From an uncultured Lactobacillus sp. (GTDB lineage: Bacteria > Bacillota > Bacilli > Lactobacillales > Lactobacillaceae): DNA of 41,965 nt. Under the pieces are notes generated by a model. That model made no database searches, was not told where the DNA came from, and worked only from the letters and a program-made list of their open reading frames with translations. A program made the position numbers and the translations under genes. Location: positions 1-41,965 of the forward strand of contig CAMLUN010000005.1 of NCBI GenBank assembly GCA_946487795.1, in the 5' to 3' direction. The first letter of the stretch is position 1; every line of letters starts with the position of its first letter. Positions 9,116-18,012 of the stretch are shown piece after piece.

Positions 9116-9460
9116 GTGAGTAAAGTGCGCGAAAGTCAACATAAAAGATTAACTCGCTCAGGATCAGATCGAATGATAGCTGGTGTATTTGGTGGAATTG
9201 GCCAGTACTTTAAGATTCAGCCAAATATTTTACGTACTTTATATGTCTTACTGACTATTTTTACCGGTTTTGTTCCAGGCATTATTATCTATATTATTTT
9301 GATAATAATAATGCCTGCTGATCCGCAAAATCCCGATTTACTAGGATTTTTAAAGTCTTTCAGTGAATCACAAAAAACATCTCAACAGCCTCACCAACGT
9401 TCTCGGCGGACTTTAACGAATGTCGAGGAAAAAGACATTAAAAGAAATGGAAGATCATGA
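9116..9460 (+). CDS. PspC-domain membrane protein
   Basis: About 114 residues. The segment KRLTRSGSDRMIAGVFGGIGQYF followed by a long hydrophobic helix (about residues 34-65) is the PspC domain, linked in bacteria to envelope stress responses. The C-terminal tail is polar and basic. Two GTG starts are possible, 9116 and 9125; GGAAGGA at 9108-9114 is close to the first and better spaced for the second, so the N-terminus is uncertain by three residues. It overlaps the next membrane gene by four bases (ATGA), so they are co-expressed. Its partner and signal are unknown here. Confidence 0.85.
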   Translation: MSKVRESQHKRLTRSGSDRMIAGVFGGIGQYFKIQPNILRTLYVLLTIFTGFVPGIIIYIILIIIMPADPQNPDLLGFLKSFSESQKTSQQPHQRSRRTLTNVEEKDIKRNGRS

Positions 9461-9816
9461 TGGAATTTTGGAAAAGAGTATTGATTGATACAATCCTTTT
9501 TATTGCCCTTGCTGGTTTATTTGCCGGAACAGGGATGTTTTATATTACAAGTGCTTGGATTGCACCATTGGCAAGCTTTGTTTTAGCAATTTTGAACGTT
9601 GCTATTAAGCCAATTTTAGTAATTTTATCGTTGCCGATTAATATTTTGACCCTGGGCCTTTTTAGTGTTGTAATTAATGGAATTATGCTACAACTAACAT
9701 CGATGCTTGTCGGGTCGGCAAACTTTCATTTTTCGTCATTTGGTTCTGCAATGTTGATTGCGATTATTATGGCAATTTTCAATGCAGTTATTACAAGTCA
9801 CGAGGATAGATTGTAA
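9457..9816 (+). CDS. YvlD-type membrane protein (phage holin superfamily IV)
   Basis: 119 residues with four hydrophobic segments (about 8-26, 30-50, 55-80, 92-113). The stretch NVAIKPILVILSLPINILTLGLFSVVINGIML matches the conserved core of the YvlD/DUF360 family. The family has a holin-like fold, but no lytic role is established. The PspC-YvlD pair resembles the Bacillus yvlB-D region tied to envelope stress, which supports a shared envelope function. The start is the ATG overlapping the previous stop (a second ATG follows directly). It sits 13 bases before hprK. Confidence 0.8.
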   Translation: MMEFWKRVLIDTILFIALAGLFAGTGMFYITSAWIAPLASFVLAILNVAIKPILVILSLPINILTLGLFSVVINGIMLQLTSMLVGSANFHFSSFGSAMLIAIIMAIFNAVITSHEDRL

Positions 9817-9829
9817 AGGAGTGGAGAAA

Positions 9830-10792
9830 ATGCCAAACAATGTAACGGTGCAAGAATTAGTTGATAAGGTCCGGTTGAAAGTCTTACAAGGAGAAGATTA
9901 CCTCCAACGTAAGATAACAACTAGTGACATTTCACGGCCAGCACTTGAATTTGCGGGATATTTTAAGCATTACCCCGCAGCACGGATTCAGCTGTTAGGA
10001 ATCACCGAAACCTCATTTGCTAAAGACTTAACTCATGAGCAACGTGAGGAGTACATGACAAAAATGTGTATGCCACAAACACCATGTTTTGTTATCTCAA
10101 CTAATCTGCCAATTCCTAAGGAGCTAAAGAAGGCGGCGGAAGATGCAAAAATTCCAATCTTAGGAACGCATTTAACCTCTTCCCAAATATTAAGTAACAT
10201 GACTTCTTACTTGCTTGAACGTTTGGCACCACGAAAATCTCTCCACGGTGTATTAGTTGATATCAGTGGGGTCGGAGTACTCATTACTGGTGATTCGGGA
10301 GTGGGTAAGAGTGAGACCGCGTTGGAACTTGTTCGTCGTGGGCACCGACTGATTGCTGATGATCGGGTAGAAGTTTACGCTCGTGACGAACAGACCTTGG
10401 TAGGGACTGCTCCGCAAATTTTAAAACACTTAATGGAAATTCGTGGGATTGGGATTATTGATGTCTCTACGCTTTATGGAACAGGAGCAATTATGCCTTC
10501 TGATCAAATCAGTTTAATTGTACATCTTGAAACGTGGACTCCAGATGTACAGTTTGATCGTCTTGGTGATCGTGGAGATACTCAAATAATTCAAGGCGTT
10601 ATTGTGCCTAAAGTTTCTGTCCCGGTTAAAACTGGTCGTAATTTAGCGATTATTATTGAATCAGCTGCAATGAATTATCGGGCCGAGACAATGGGCTATG
10701 ATGCGACTGAAACATTTGATCGAAACCTTAACCAGTTGATTAAGCAGAATTCAGAACGTGATAGTAAAAATAACAAGGGGTCGGCAAACTAG
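9830..10792 (+). CDS. hprK: HPr kinase/phosphorylase
   Basis: 320 residues. It phosphorylates HPr on Ser46 when glycolytic intermediates are high, and P-Ser-HPr then activates CcpA; it dephosphorylates it otherwise. Walker A GDSGVGKS spans residues 154-161 and the HprK signature EIRGIGIIDVSTLYGTGA follows. Start ATG 9830 was preferred to longer in-frame starts because AAAGGAG (9816-9822) precedes it and the N-terminus MPNNVTVQELVDK fits the family. It is followed without a gap by lgt, a conserved Firmicute pairing. Confidence 0.97.
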   Translation: MPNNVTVQELVDKVRLKVLQGEDYLQRKITTSDISRPALEFAGYFKHYPAARIQLLGITETSFAKDLTHEQREEYMTKMCMPQTPCFVISTNLPIPKELKKAAEDAKIPILGTHLTSSQILSNMTSYLLERLAPRKSLHGVLVDISGVGVLITGDSGVGKSETALELVRRGHRLIADDRVEVYARDEQTLVGTAPQILKHLMEIRGIGIIDVSTLYGTGAIMPSDQISLIVHLETWTPDVQFDRLGDRGDTQIIQGVIVPKVSVPVKTGRNLAIIIESAAMNYRAETMGYDATETFDRNLNQLIKQNSERDSKNNKGSAN

Positions 10793-11620
10793 ATGATTAA
10801 TCCAGGAATAAAAGCCGCTTTAAACCCAATTGCTTTCCAAGCTGGTCCATTTACTATTCACTGGTATGGCGTCATTATTGCTAGCGGGGTAGTTTTGGCT
10901 CTCTTGTTAGCCGTTCGCGAAGGAAAGCGAGAAGGAATTTCTGAAGATGATTTTTATGATTATCTTTTATGGGCGCTCCCAATTGCGATAATTTGCGCAC
11001 GAATTTACTATGTAGTATTTCAGTGGAGCTATTATTCTCAGCATCCAAGTGAGATTATTGCTATCTGGGATGGTGGAATTGCGATATATGGAGCGATTTT
11101 AGGAGGCTTTATTGTTTTACTTGTCTTTTGCCATTACCGTCATTTATCTAGTTGGCTGATGATGGACATCATTGCCCCAACCCTTATTATGGCTCAAGGA
11201 ATTGGCCGGTGGGGTAACTTTATGAATCAAGAGGCATTTGGTGATATTACGACACGGGCGCATTTAATGGCTCAGCATATTCCAAATTGGATAATAAACC
11301 AAATGTATATTGGTGGTCACTATCGAATTCCAACGTTCTTATATGAGTCACTATGGGATTTAACTGGCTTTGCATTACTAATGTTACTTCGTCATCGCAA
11401 ACATTTATTTCGTCGTGGTGAAATTTTCTTAACCTATGTAATGTGGTATGCATTTGGACGTTTCTTTATTGAAGGTATGCGGACTGATAGTTTAATGCTC
11501 GGAAATATTCGCATTTCACAGTTACTTTCTGTAGTGTTTTTTGTTAGTGCATTAGTAATACTAATAGTTCAACGTCATAAAAACATTCCGTGGTATGATA
11601 ACGGAATAAGCAAAAATTAA
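10793..11620 (+). CDS. lgt: Prolipoprotein diacylglyceryl transferase
   Basis: 275 residues, an integral membrane enzyme that transfers diacylglycerol from phosphatidylglycerol to the lipobox cysteine of prelipoproteins. The Lgt signature GRWGNFMNQEAFG is at about residues 138-150, and several hydrophobic helices surround it. The ATG abuts the hprK stop with AAGGGG upstream, so translation is coupled. Length is normal for lactobacilli. It is the first step in the lipoprotein pathway; note that the solute-binding protein at 19442 has no lipobox cysteine and would not be its substrate. Confidence 0.97.
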   Translation: MINPGIKAALNPIAFQAGPFTIHWYGVIIASGVVLALLLAVREGKREGISEDDFYDYLLWALPIAIICARIYYVVFQWSYYSQHPSEIIAIWDGGIAIYGAILGGFIVLLVFCHYRHLSSWLMMDIIAPTLIMAQGIGRWGNFMNQEAFGDITTRAHLMAQHIPNWIINQMYIGGHYRIPTFLYESLWDLTGFALLMLLRHRKHLFRRGEIFLTYVMWYAFGRFFIEGMRTDSLMLGNIRISQLLSVVFFVSALVILIVQRHKNIPWYDNGISKN

Positions 11621-11645
11621 TTGAATTGGATAAGGAGAAAGAATT

Positions 11646-12662
11646 ATGGCAGAAAAAATTGCTGTTTTAGGTGCTGGTTCATGGGGCAGTGTTTTAGCAA
11701 ACATGCTTACAGAAAATGGTCACGATGTTACATTATGGTCTCGTAATGAGGAACAAGTTAAGCAATTAAATACTGAACATACAAATCCTCGCTATATGAA
11801 AGATTTTGTTTATTCTACTAAATTAACAGCAACAACAGACATGAAAAAATCTGTTAAGGGTGCCAGCGTGATACTGATTGTGATTCCAACAAAGGGTCTT
11901 CGTGAGGTTGCTAAGAAATTAAACACAATTTTGACTGAATTACACCAAAAACCGTTAATTATTCACGCAACAAAAGGCCTAGAACAAAATACATATAAGC
12001 GGCCATCAGAAATGCTTAGTGAAGATATTTCTCCTGAAAATCGTCAGGCAATTGTTGTTTTATCAGGTCCGAGTCATGCTGAAGATGTGGCAATTAAAGA
12101 TATGACAGCTGTAACTGCAGCTTGTGAGGACCTAACTAGTGCTAAAAAGGCGCAGAAGTTATTTAGTAATTCTTATTTCCGTGTTTATACTAACGACGAT
12201 GTAATTGGTGCGGAATTTGGAGCAGCCTTAAAGAATATTATTGCAATTGGTGCTGGAGCTATCCAAGGCCTTGGCTACCATGATAATGCACGAGCAGCTT
12301 TGATTACTCGTGGGCTTGCAGAAATTCGTCGGCTGGGGGTTGCTTTTGGTGCTAACCCAATGACTTTTATTGGGCTTTCTGGTGTTGGTGACCTTGTTGT
12401 TACTGCTACCAGTAAAAATTCTCGAAATTGGCGTGCTGGCTATCAATTGGGACAAGGAAAAAAGCTTCAAGATGTAATTGATAATATGGGAATGGTTATC
12501 GAGGGGGTCTATACCACTAAGGCCGCTTATGAATTAAGTCGTAAACGGCAAGTACAGATGCCAATTACCGAAGCTCTTTACCGTGTTTTGTATGAAGGTG
12601 AAGATATCAAAACTGCAATTTCTCAGTTAATGGACCGAGATCTTACTTCAGAAAACGAATAA
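11646..12662 (+). CDS. gpsA: Glycerol-3-phosphate dehydrogenase [NAD(P)+]
   Basis: 338 residues. It reduces dihydroxyacetone phosphate to sn-glycerol 3-phosphate for phospholipid synthesis. The Rossmann motif GAGSWGS (residues 8-14) binds NAD(P)H. The catalytic-region segment EFGAALKNIIAIGAGAIQGLG and the C-terminal LSGVGDLVVTATS are typical of GpsA. AAGGAGAAAG precedes the ATG. It continues the hprK-lgt-gpsA-galU order and uses the triose phosphate made by the glycolytic enzymes encoded at the far end of the window. Confidence 0.97.
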   Translation: MAEKIAVLGAGSWGSVLANMLTENGHDVTLWSRNEEQVKQLNTEHTNPRYMKDFVYSTKLTATTDMKKSVKGASVILIVIPTKGLREVAKKLNTILTELHQKPLIIHATKGLEQNTYKRPSEMLSEDISPENRQAIVVLSGPSHAEDVAIKDMTAVTAACEDLTSAKKAQKLFSNSYFRVYTNDDVIGAEFGAALKNIIAIGAGAIQGLGYHDNARAALITRGLAEIRRLGVAFGANPMTFIGLSGVGDLVVTATSKNSRNWRAGYQLGQGKKLQDVIDNMGMVIEGVYTTKAAYELSRKRQVQMPITEALYRVLYEGEDIKTAISQLMDRDLTSENE

Positions 12663-12665
12663 ATA

Positions 12666-12674
12666 TGGTAAAAT
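12666..12674 (+). promoter_or_regulatory. Extended -10 upstream of galU
   Basis: TGGTAAAAT (12666-12674) lies just after the gpsA stop, 53 bases before the galU start. The -35 is weak. It could give galU its own transcript besides read-through from gpsA. Confidence 0.45.
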
Positions 12675-12726
12675 ACTAGAGGATGGATATTGAGAGAAAT
12701 TGAAACATGGAAAGGGTTTTACAAGT

Positions 12727-13641
12727 ATGAAACGTGTTAGAAAAGCCATTATTCCTGCTGCTGGTTTAGGAACTCGTTTTCTTCCTGCAACAAAGGCATT
12801 GGCAAAGGAAATGTTACCAATTGTTGATAAGCCAACAATTCAATTTATTGTTGAAGAAGCGCGCAAATCAGGAATTGAAGATATTGTTGTTGTTGATGGA
12901 AAGAATAAGCGGTCTATTGAAGACCACTTTGACTCTAATCCAGAGCTGGAAGATAATCTTCGTTCAAAGCACAAGGACGAGATGTTAAAGATGGTTGAAG
13001 AAACAACTGATGTTAATATTTACTTCATTCGTCAATCTCACCCACGTGGTTTAGGGGACGCTGTTTTAACTGCTCGTGATTTTATCGGGGATGAACCGTT
13101 TGTTGTTATGCTTGGGGATGACCTTAATAACATTAACAACAAGAATGAAGCTTTAACGAAGCAATTAATTGAAAGTTATAACCAAACTGGCGCATCTACT
13201 CTTGCAGTTATGCGGGTTCCACATGAAGATACTGCAAAGTATGGTGTAATTAACCCTAGCAAGGAAGTTACGCCAGGACTTTATAACGTAACTAGCTTCG
13301 TTGAAAAACCAGCTCCTAAAGACGCACCAAGTGATTTAGCAATTATTGGTCGGTATGTCTTTACTCCAGAAATCTTTGATGTATTAGCAAAGACTAAGCC
13401 AGGTAAGGGCGGCGAAATTCAATTAACTGATGCAATTGATACTTTGAACCAAACTCAACGGGTATTCGCTCGTGAATACAAGGGTGACCGTTACGATGTT
13501 GGTAATAAGTTCGGCTGGGTTAAGACAAACATTGAATATGGTTTGGAACACCCACAAGTTAAAGAAGAATTGCGTGAATACATTAAGGAATTAGGCGCAA
13601 AGCTTGCTGCTGAAGATAAGCAAAATAATTCTAAGAAGTAA
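12727..13641 (+). CDS. galU: UTP-glucose-1-phosphate uridylyltransferase
   Basis: 304 residues from ATG 12727. It makes UDP-glucose from UTP and glucose 1-phosphate. The nucleotide-binding signature [15 protein letters not shown] lies near residue 8, and [18 protein letters not shown] and the [11 protein letters not shown] motif follow. A longer TTG start nine codons upstream was rejected because AAAGGG (12711-12716) serves the ATG and the family starts [13 protein letters not shown]. It works with the phosphoglucomutase at 20968 to supply UDP-glucose for polysaccharide, teichoic acid sugars and galactose metabolism. A strong terminator follows. Confidence 0.97.
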   Translation: MKRVRKAIIPAAGLGTRFLPATKALAKEMLPIVDKPTIQFIVEEARKSGIEDIVVVDGKNKRSIEDHFDSNPELEDNLRSKHKDEMLKMVEETTDVNIYFIRQSHPRGLGDAVLTARDFIGDEPFVVMLGDDLNNINNKNEALTKQLIESYNQTGASTLAVMRVPHEDTAKYGVINPSKEVTPGLYNVTSFVEKPAPKDAPSDLAIIGRYVFTPEIFDVLAKTKPGKGGEIQLTDAIDTLNQTQRVFAREYKGDRYDVGNKFGWVKTNIEYGLEHPQVKEELREYIKELGAKLAAEDKQNNSKK

Positions 13642-13658
13642 GACTAGCATTGGCCTTT

Positions 13659-13709
13659 AAAAAATAAACCTTCAAGATTCGTTATAGGGATCTTGAAGGT
13701 TTATTTTTT
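13659..13709. terminator. Bidirectional terminator between galU and lutC
   Basis: The 20-bp arms AAAAAATAAACCTTCAAGAT (13659-13678) and the complementary segment at 13690-13709 are perfect, with A/T runs at both ends. It serves the convergent galU and lut operons, and the lutC stop lies inside it. Confidence 0.92.
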
Positions 13710-14442
13710 ACATATCTTCAACAACTACATATTCCATATCAAGTGGGCCGTGAACACCAACAATTAACACCATTTCAATATCACCAGAATTGGATGGGCC
13801 GGTAATAAAGTTGATGTTTGATGTTTGTAAACTACCATCCTGAATTGCCTTTTGATAATAATCCATTGCTTGCCGTGAACGTGGTAAAATTTTGCTTTTT
13901 GGCACAATAGCTAGGTAATGAGTTGGAAGAAAATGAAACATCCGTCCTTGTTGTGGGTAGGTCGCAACTGTTACGGTCCCTGACTCAGCTAATAGAAAGT
14001 CCGCAAAGCCAATTGCTCCATCACTGTTATTTGCATTTACAATGTTTTGCCGCCCAAATTCAGGTTCCCAATAGTAAATAGGATCTACTCGTAAATTATC
14101 TTGCCATTTCCCCAATGAATAATCTTGCCATTTTTCTTCATCAAAGGAGGGAAGCATTAAACTTTTAATCTCCTTTTCTTGGATAAAATCATTAAGAGTG
14201 TGGCCAAGATCGGCTGATTTAACAACATGGAAATCAACATGAACTTCTTCGCTATTTTTGCGTGCAAGTTCAAGAAGTTCATCTTGGCTTTTTCCAGCAA
14301 GGGTAGTTTCTGGAAGATTATTAACGGGGACAAATGGATCTTCACCAAGCGTATGGCGAGGACGATTGGCAGCCTTTGCAATTCGATTTAAGAAGTCTTC
14401 TTGATTTTTAGCGGTGTTTGCTTCTTGTAAGTAATCAGTCAT
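13708..14442 (-). CDS. lutC: LutC, lactate utilisation protein C
   Basis: 244 residues from the ATG at 14442. LUD-domain protein of the LutABC complex that oxidises L-lactate to pyruvate in Bacillus. The conserved GFADFLLAESGTVTV and HYLAIVPKSKILP stretches are visible. The start was set at MTDYLQEANTAK because GAGGAGGAGC precedes it; upstream in-frame codons lie inside lutB. It overlaps the end of lutB by eight bases. The C-terminal domain (GPSNSGDIEMVLIVGVHGP) matches the LUD ligand pocket. Confidence 0.93.
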   Translation of the reverse strand: MTDYLQEANTAKNQEDFLNRIAKAANRPRHTLGEDPFVPVNNLPETTLAGKSQDELLELARKNSEEVHVDFHVVKSADLGHTLNDFIQEKEIKSLMLPSFDEEKWQDYSLGKWQDNLRVDPIYYWEPEFGRQNIVNANNSDGAIGFADFLLAESGTVTVATYPQQGRMFHFLPTHYLAIVPKSKILPRSRQAMDYYQKAIQDGSLQTSNINFITGPSNSGDIEMVLIVGVHGPLDMEYVVVEDM

Positions 14443-15922
14443 TTTCTTGCTCCTCCTCTTCTTCGTAATGACGATACCAATGCCGGAAGTTTTGGTGGTA
14501 CTTTGGTGGAACAGCAAGATCACGAACATCTACCCAGCCATGAGCTAATTTAGGAGCAATTGCGGGAAGGTGGTTAATTTTACCATCTGGATAAAGGTTC
14601 TTAATGTCTTCAGGAGTTGTCTTCTTGCCAAATGGCTCAAGAGCAATATGAGCAAATCGCATTGCATCATTAAAAAGCGTAGGGGAGCTCGTACCTTTAC
14701 CAACTGCCTTCAAAAGAGCATTCGAAGGACTGTGATCTAAATGAAGTTCATCCATTTCTACATAACGATGATGACGGATTAACTCATGAAGGGGAATTTT
14801 AACAGGACAAGTTTCCGTGCAAGCAGCACATAAACTACATGCATATGGCAATTCCTTGAATTCTTGATAACCGCCTAAAATCGGCGAAAGAACTTCACCC
14901 ATTGGTCCAGGATAAATCGATCCATATCCCTTTCCACCGACTTGCCGGTAAACGGGGCAAACGTTTAAGCAAGAACCACAACGAATACATTGCAGCATTG
15001 GTTCAAAGTCAGTGTTAAGCATCTTAGAACGACCATTATCGACTATTACAACATAGAAGTCATCTGGTCCATCTGCTTCATCCGCTTCTTTACCTTTTGA
15101 GAAAGTACAGTAACTAGTTAGTTTTTGACCAACTGCACTTCGACATAAAACATTGTCAAGGACTTCTGCTTCTTTCAAACTTGGCACAATTCGTTCCATC
15201 CCCATGACTACAACCTGGGTTTTAGGAATGGCCATACTAATATCGGCATTTCCTTCGTTGGTAACAAGGTTAATCATTCCATTATCAGCAATCGCAAAGT
15301 TACAGCCAGTAATGCCAAAGTCTGCTTGCATAAAGTAATTACGGAGATAGTGACGGACAAACCTAGCCATATGTTCAGGATCATTGTCACCGTCATAGCC
15401 AAGCTTTTCAAATACTTTTTGAATTTGATTGCGGTTTTTATGCAGCGTGGGGAAAACAATATGTGTTGGTTCATCCCAATTATCTTCTTGCAAAATAAAT
15501 TCAGCTAAATCTGTTTCCATTAATGAAAGTCCGGGGATTGTGAGTAATTCTTTATCCAATCCAATTTCAGTAGTCACCATTGACTTAGATTTAACAACAT
15601 GATGAACGTTTTTCTTGATTGCCAATTGTTTGATAAAGGCACTTGCTTCGTTACCATCCTTGGCAAAGAAAACATGACCACCATTTTTTTGAACATTATC
15701 GCTGAATTCTTCAAGGTAATCCGGGAGATGCTTAATGACGTGTTGACGAATTTCAGCAGAAAGATCACGCCAGCCTTCCCAGTGTCCTAATTGACGCCGT
15801 GCTTCAGTTCGTTTTTGAAATTGAGCGTCTTGTGCTTTAGCAACCGATGCCCGCATAAATTTATCGGCTTCTGCGTCTTTAATTCGTTCAGTAAAAGGCT
15901 TATCGCTTGTGGCTATTCCCAT
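14435..15922 (-). CDS. lutB: LutB, iron-sulfur lactate utilisation protein
   Basis: 495 residues. It has an N-terminal LUD domain (about residues 60-290), then two ferredoxin-type 4Fe-4S cysteine clusters, CIRCGSCLNVCP and CSLCAACTETCP (about 315-380), and a C-terminal LutB extension. It carries electrons within LutABC. Start ATG abuts the lutA stop (TAG ATG). In a lactic acid bacterium the electron acceptor is not obvious; the complex would allow re-use of lactate when other acceptors are present. Confidence 0.95.
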   Translation of the reverse strand: MGIATSDKPFTERIKDAEADKFMRASVAKAQDAQFQKRTEARRQLGHWEGWRDLSAEIRQHVIKHLPDYLEEFSDNVQKNGGHVFFAKDGNEASAFIKQLAIKKNVHHVVKSKSMVTTEIGLDKELLTIPGLSLMETDLAEFILQEDNWDEPTHIVFPTLHKNRNQIQKVFEKLGYDGDNDPEHMARFVRHYLRNYFMQADFGITGCNFAIADNGMINLVTNEGNADISMAIPKTQVVVMGMERIVPSLKEAEVLDNVLCRSAVGQKLTSYCTFSKGKEADEADGPDDFYVVIVDNGRSKMLNTDFEPMLQCIRCGSCLNVCPVYRQVGGKGYGSIYPGPMGEVLSPILGGYQEFKELPYACSLCAACTETCPVKIPLHELIRHHRYVEMDELHLDHSPSNALLKAVGKGTSSPTLFNDAMRFAHIALEPFGKKTTPEDIKNLYPDGKINHLPAIAPKLAHGWVDVRDLAVPPKYHQNFRHWYRHYEEEEEQEND

Positions 15923-16726
15923 CTAAAACACCCCGTTTCCGTTTGCTGGTACCATTACATGATCCGTATCTTTGACATAAGTGATTCGGCTAGTATCAAC
16001 GTTATGATTAAGGACCTCAGCAATGTGCATAATTGTAATATGAGAGCCATCACGGCGACGGTTAATTCGTCCACCAATATTCATTAAACATGTTTGCTCG
16101 CAAGCAATAAGAATATGTGCTTTCGTCTTCAAAACATTATTTGCTTTATCATCAACCATCGCTTCAGAGAGAAGGGGTTCTTTAGCAGAGAATGTTCCAC
16201 CAAAGCCACAACATAATTGAATGTTATGAAGGGGAATAAGCTCAAGTCCTTTAACATGTTCAAGTAGAACGATGGGGGCTGTCCGTTCACCAAGAAGACG
16301 GGTCATGTGGCAAGAGCGGTGAAAGGTTGCTGTATCATCTAGTTCTGCACCACAATCAAGAATACCGAGAACCCGGTAAATAAATTGCGTTAGTTCAAAA
16401 GATTTATCATAAAGGATTTGCGCTTTCTTCGAATACTCTGGATCATCTTTGAAAATGTTCTTGTATTCATGAAGCATGGCAACACATGATCCAGAAGGCC
16501 CAACAATATAATCGGCGTCAATACTTAAAAGGGCATCGAGTTGATTTTTAAATGTAGTAATTGTTTCACGATCATAACCGCTATTATAAGTTGGTTGTCC
16601 GCAGCAAATTTGTTTATCGGGGAAAAATGTTTCGCAGCCAAAACGTTGGAGAAGTTCAACCGTTGCCTTTCCGACATCTGGATAAAGCAGATCAACAATA
16701 CAAGTAGAAAAAATACAGACTTTCAT
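15923..16726 (-). CDS. lutA: LutA, CCG-domain lactate utilisation protein
   Basis: 267 residues. Two cysteine-rich CCG domains are visible: CCGQPTYNSGYDRE (about residues 41-54) and LCCGFGGTFSAKEP (about 185-200), which in this family bind an unusual Fe-S cluster and act in electron transfer. The start is set at MKVCIFSTCIVDLL (ATG 16726). A second ATG four codons upstream at 16738 lies inside a small hairpin. It is the first gene of the lutABC operon, divergent from trxB, with a palindromic operator candidate in between. Confidence 0.92.
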   Translation of the reverse strand: MKVCIFSTCIVDLLYPDVGKATVELLQRFGCETFFPDKQICCGQPTYNSGYDRETITTFKNQLDALLSIDADYIVGPSGSCVAMLHEYKNIFKDDPEYSKKAQILYDKSFELTQFIYRVLGILDCGAELDDTATFHRSCHMTRLLGERTAPIVLLEHVKGLELIPLHNIQLCCGFGGTFSAKEPLLSEAMVDDKANNVLKTKAHILIACEQTCLMNIGGRINRRRDGSHITIMHIAEVLNHNVDTSRITYVKDTDHVMVPANGNGVF

Positions 16727-16732
16727 ACATGC

Positions 16733-16762
16733 GTGCATTAATTGGATGCACTTCGCCTCCTT
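16733..16762 (-). promoter_or_regulatory. lutA ribosome site with spacer hairpin
   Basis: On the minus strand AAGGAGG (16762-16756) is 29 bases from the ATG at 16726, too far for normal initiation. Between them GTGCAT and ATGCAC form a perfect 6-bp stem with a 7-base loop (16733-16751). Folding it brings the site to about ten bases from the ATG and hides the other ATG at 16738. Confidence 0.5.
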
Positions 16763-16801
16763 AAAAATCGAAAAAATATAATTGCTTATCATAATAAGTA
16801 T

Positions 16802-16827
16802 AACTCAAATATGATAATATTAGAGTT
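16802..16827. promoter_or_regulatory. Palindromic operator candidate of the lut operon
   Basis: A 26-bp near-palindrome has arms AACTCAAATAT (16802-16812) and ATATTAGAGTT (16817-16827), with one mismatch pair. It overlaps a weak minus-strand promoter (TTATCA, 18 bp, TATGAT with -10 at 16788-16793). A GntR-type lactate regulator such as LutR is the family expectation, but no such gene is in the window. Confidence 0.5.
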
Positions 16828-16840
16828 GAAAACGATTTAA
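16826..16840. promoter_or_regulatory. Near-cre site at the lut promoter
   Basis: TTGAAAACGATTTAA matches the CcpA consensus WTGNAANCGNWNNCW at all defined positions except one (A for C). It lies directly beside the palindrome, where it could repress lutABC in the presence of preferred sugars. Confidence 0.4.
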
Positions 16841-16920
16841 TTATTTGAAACTAATATATAAAATCATAATATTGATTATAGTTCGACAAGAATATTACTA
16901 TTAAAAAGTAAGCAAAATGA

Positions 16921-16949
16921 TAGACAAAAAGATCCAAAGTCTGTATGAT
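16921..16949 (+). promoter_or_regulatory. Promoter of trxB
   Basis: TAGACA (16921-16926), a 17-bp spacer and TATGAT (16944-16949). It is 39 bases upstream of the trxB ATG. Confidence 0.7.
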
Positions 16950-16987
16950 ATGGATAGTAAAAAAATTGTTCGAGGAGGAAGAGAGAA

Positions 16988-17920
16988 ATGGCTGAAAATA
17001 AGCAATATGATGTTGTAATCATCGGTGCTGGGCCAGGTGGAATGACCGCAGCGATGTATGCATCACGAGCAAACCTATCTGTCTTGATGCTTGATCGTGG
17101 AATTTACGGCGGAAACTTGAATAATACTGCTGAAATTGAAAATTACACAGGATTCAAGAGTGTGAAGGGTCCTGAACTTGCCCAACAAATGTATGAAGGT
17201 GCAACTCAGTTTGGCGCAGAATATGCTTATGGAACAGTAACTAAAGTAGAACTTGATGGTGACTTAAAGAAGATCACTACTGACATGGATGAAACATATA
17301 CTGCAAAGGCGGTTGTTATCGCTACTGGCTCTGATCAGCGCCACCTCAATGTTCCAGGAGAAGAAGAATTTGGTGGCCGTGGTGTTTCATACTGTGCGGT
17401 TTGTGATGGAGCCTTCTTTAAGGGAAAGCATTTAATCGTTGTTGGCGGTGGTGATGCAGCTGTTGAAGAGGGAGTTTACTTAACGCAATTAGCCTCCAAA
17501 GTAACAGTGCTTGTTCGTCGTGATGAGCTCCGGGCTGAACCAATTATTCAAGCAGAAGCGATGAATAATGACAAGATTGAGTTTGTTTATAACACTAGTG
17601 TGACTGAAATTGTTGGGGATGATATTAAAGTAACAGGTGTTAAAACTCATAATAATAAGACTGGTGAAGATGGTGAAATGGCTGCAGATGGTGTCTTCAT
17701 TTATGTTGGTAATTTCCCAATGACCGCTGCTTTTAAGAATTTAGATATTCTTGATGATCAAGGCTGGGTAAAGACTGATGAGCGAATGCGGACAGCAGTA
17801 CCAGGTATTTTTGCCATTGGGGACGTTCGTGAAACACCATTACGACAGGTTGCAACAGCTGTTGGTGATGGAGCGATTGCTGGCCAGCAAGTTTATCAAT
17901 ACATTAAATCGATGGATTAA
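16988..17920 (+). CDS. trxB: Thioredoxin reductase
   Basis: 310 residues. FAD- and NADPH-dependent flavoprotein that reduces thioredoxin. The FAD motif GAGPGG is at residues 13-18. The redox-active CAVC is C136/C139, and the NADPH-binding VVGGGDAAVEEG follows. The C-terminal FAD motif AIGDVRETPLRQVATAVGDGA is typical. AGGAGGAAGAG precedes the ATG. It is monocistronic with its own promoter and terminator. In catalase-poor lactobacilli it is central to thiol and oxidative stress defence. Confidence 0.97.
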   Translation: MAENKQYDVVIIGAGPGGMTAAMYASRANLSVLMLDRGIYGGNLNNTAEIENYTGFKSVKGPELAQQMYEGATQFGAEYAYGTVTKVELDGDLKKITTDMDETYTAKAVVIATGSDQRHLNVPGEEEFGGRGVSYCAVCDGAFFKGKHLIVVGGGDAAVEEGVYLTQLASKVTVLVRRDELRAEPIIQAEAMNNDKIEFVYNTSVTEIVGDDIKVTGVKTHNNKTGEDGEMAADGVFIYVGNFPMTAAFKNLDILDDQGWVKTDERMRTAVPGIFAIGDVRETPLRQVATAVGDGAIAGQQVYQYIKSMD

Positions 17921-17921
17921 T

Positions 17922-17958
17922 AAAAAGGTGTTAGAGAAAAGCTCTAGCATCTTTTTTT
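17922..17958 (+). terminator. Terminator after trxB
   Basis: AAAAAGGTGTTAGAG pairs with CTCTAGCATCTTTTT through two G-U pairs, and the stem ends in a T7 run. Confidence 0.88.
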
Positions 17959-18012
17959 ATTTAGTGGTATAGTTTTGATTAAAATTTAGTTAGAAAAGGA
18001 GGGCGATTACCA

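Noticed and set aside
15153..16087. Several plus-strand open frames across lutB and lutA
   Set aside because: All are antisense to clearly coding lut genes, lack ribosome sites and give cysteine/phenylalanine-rich nonsense.
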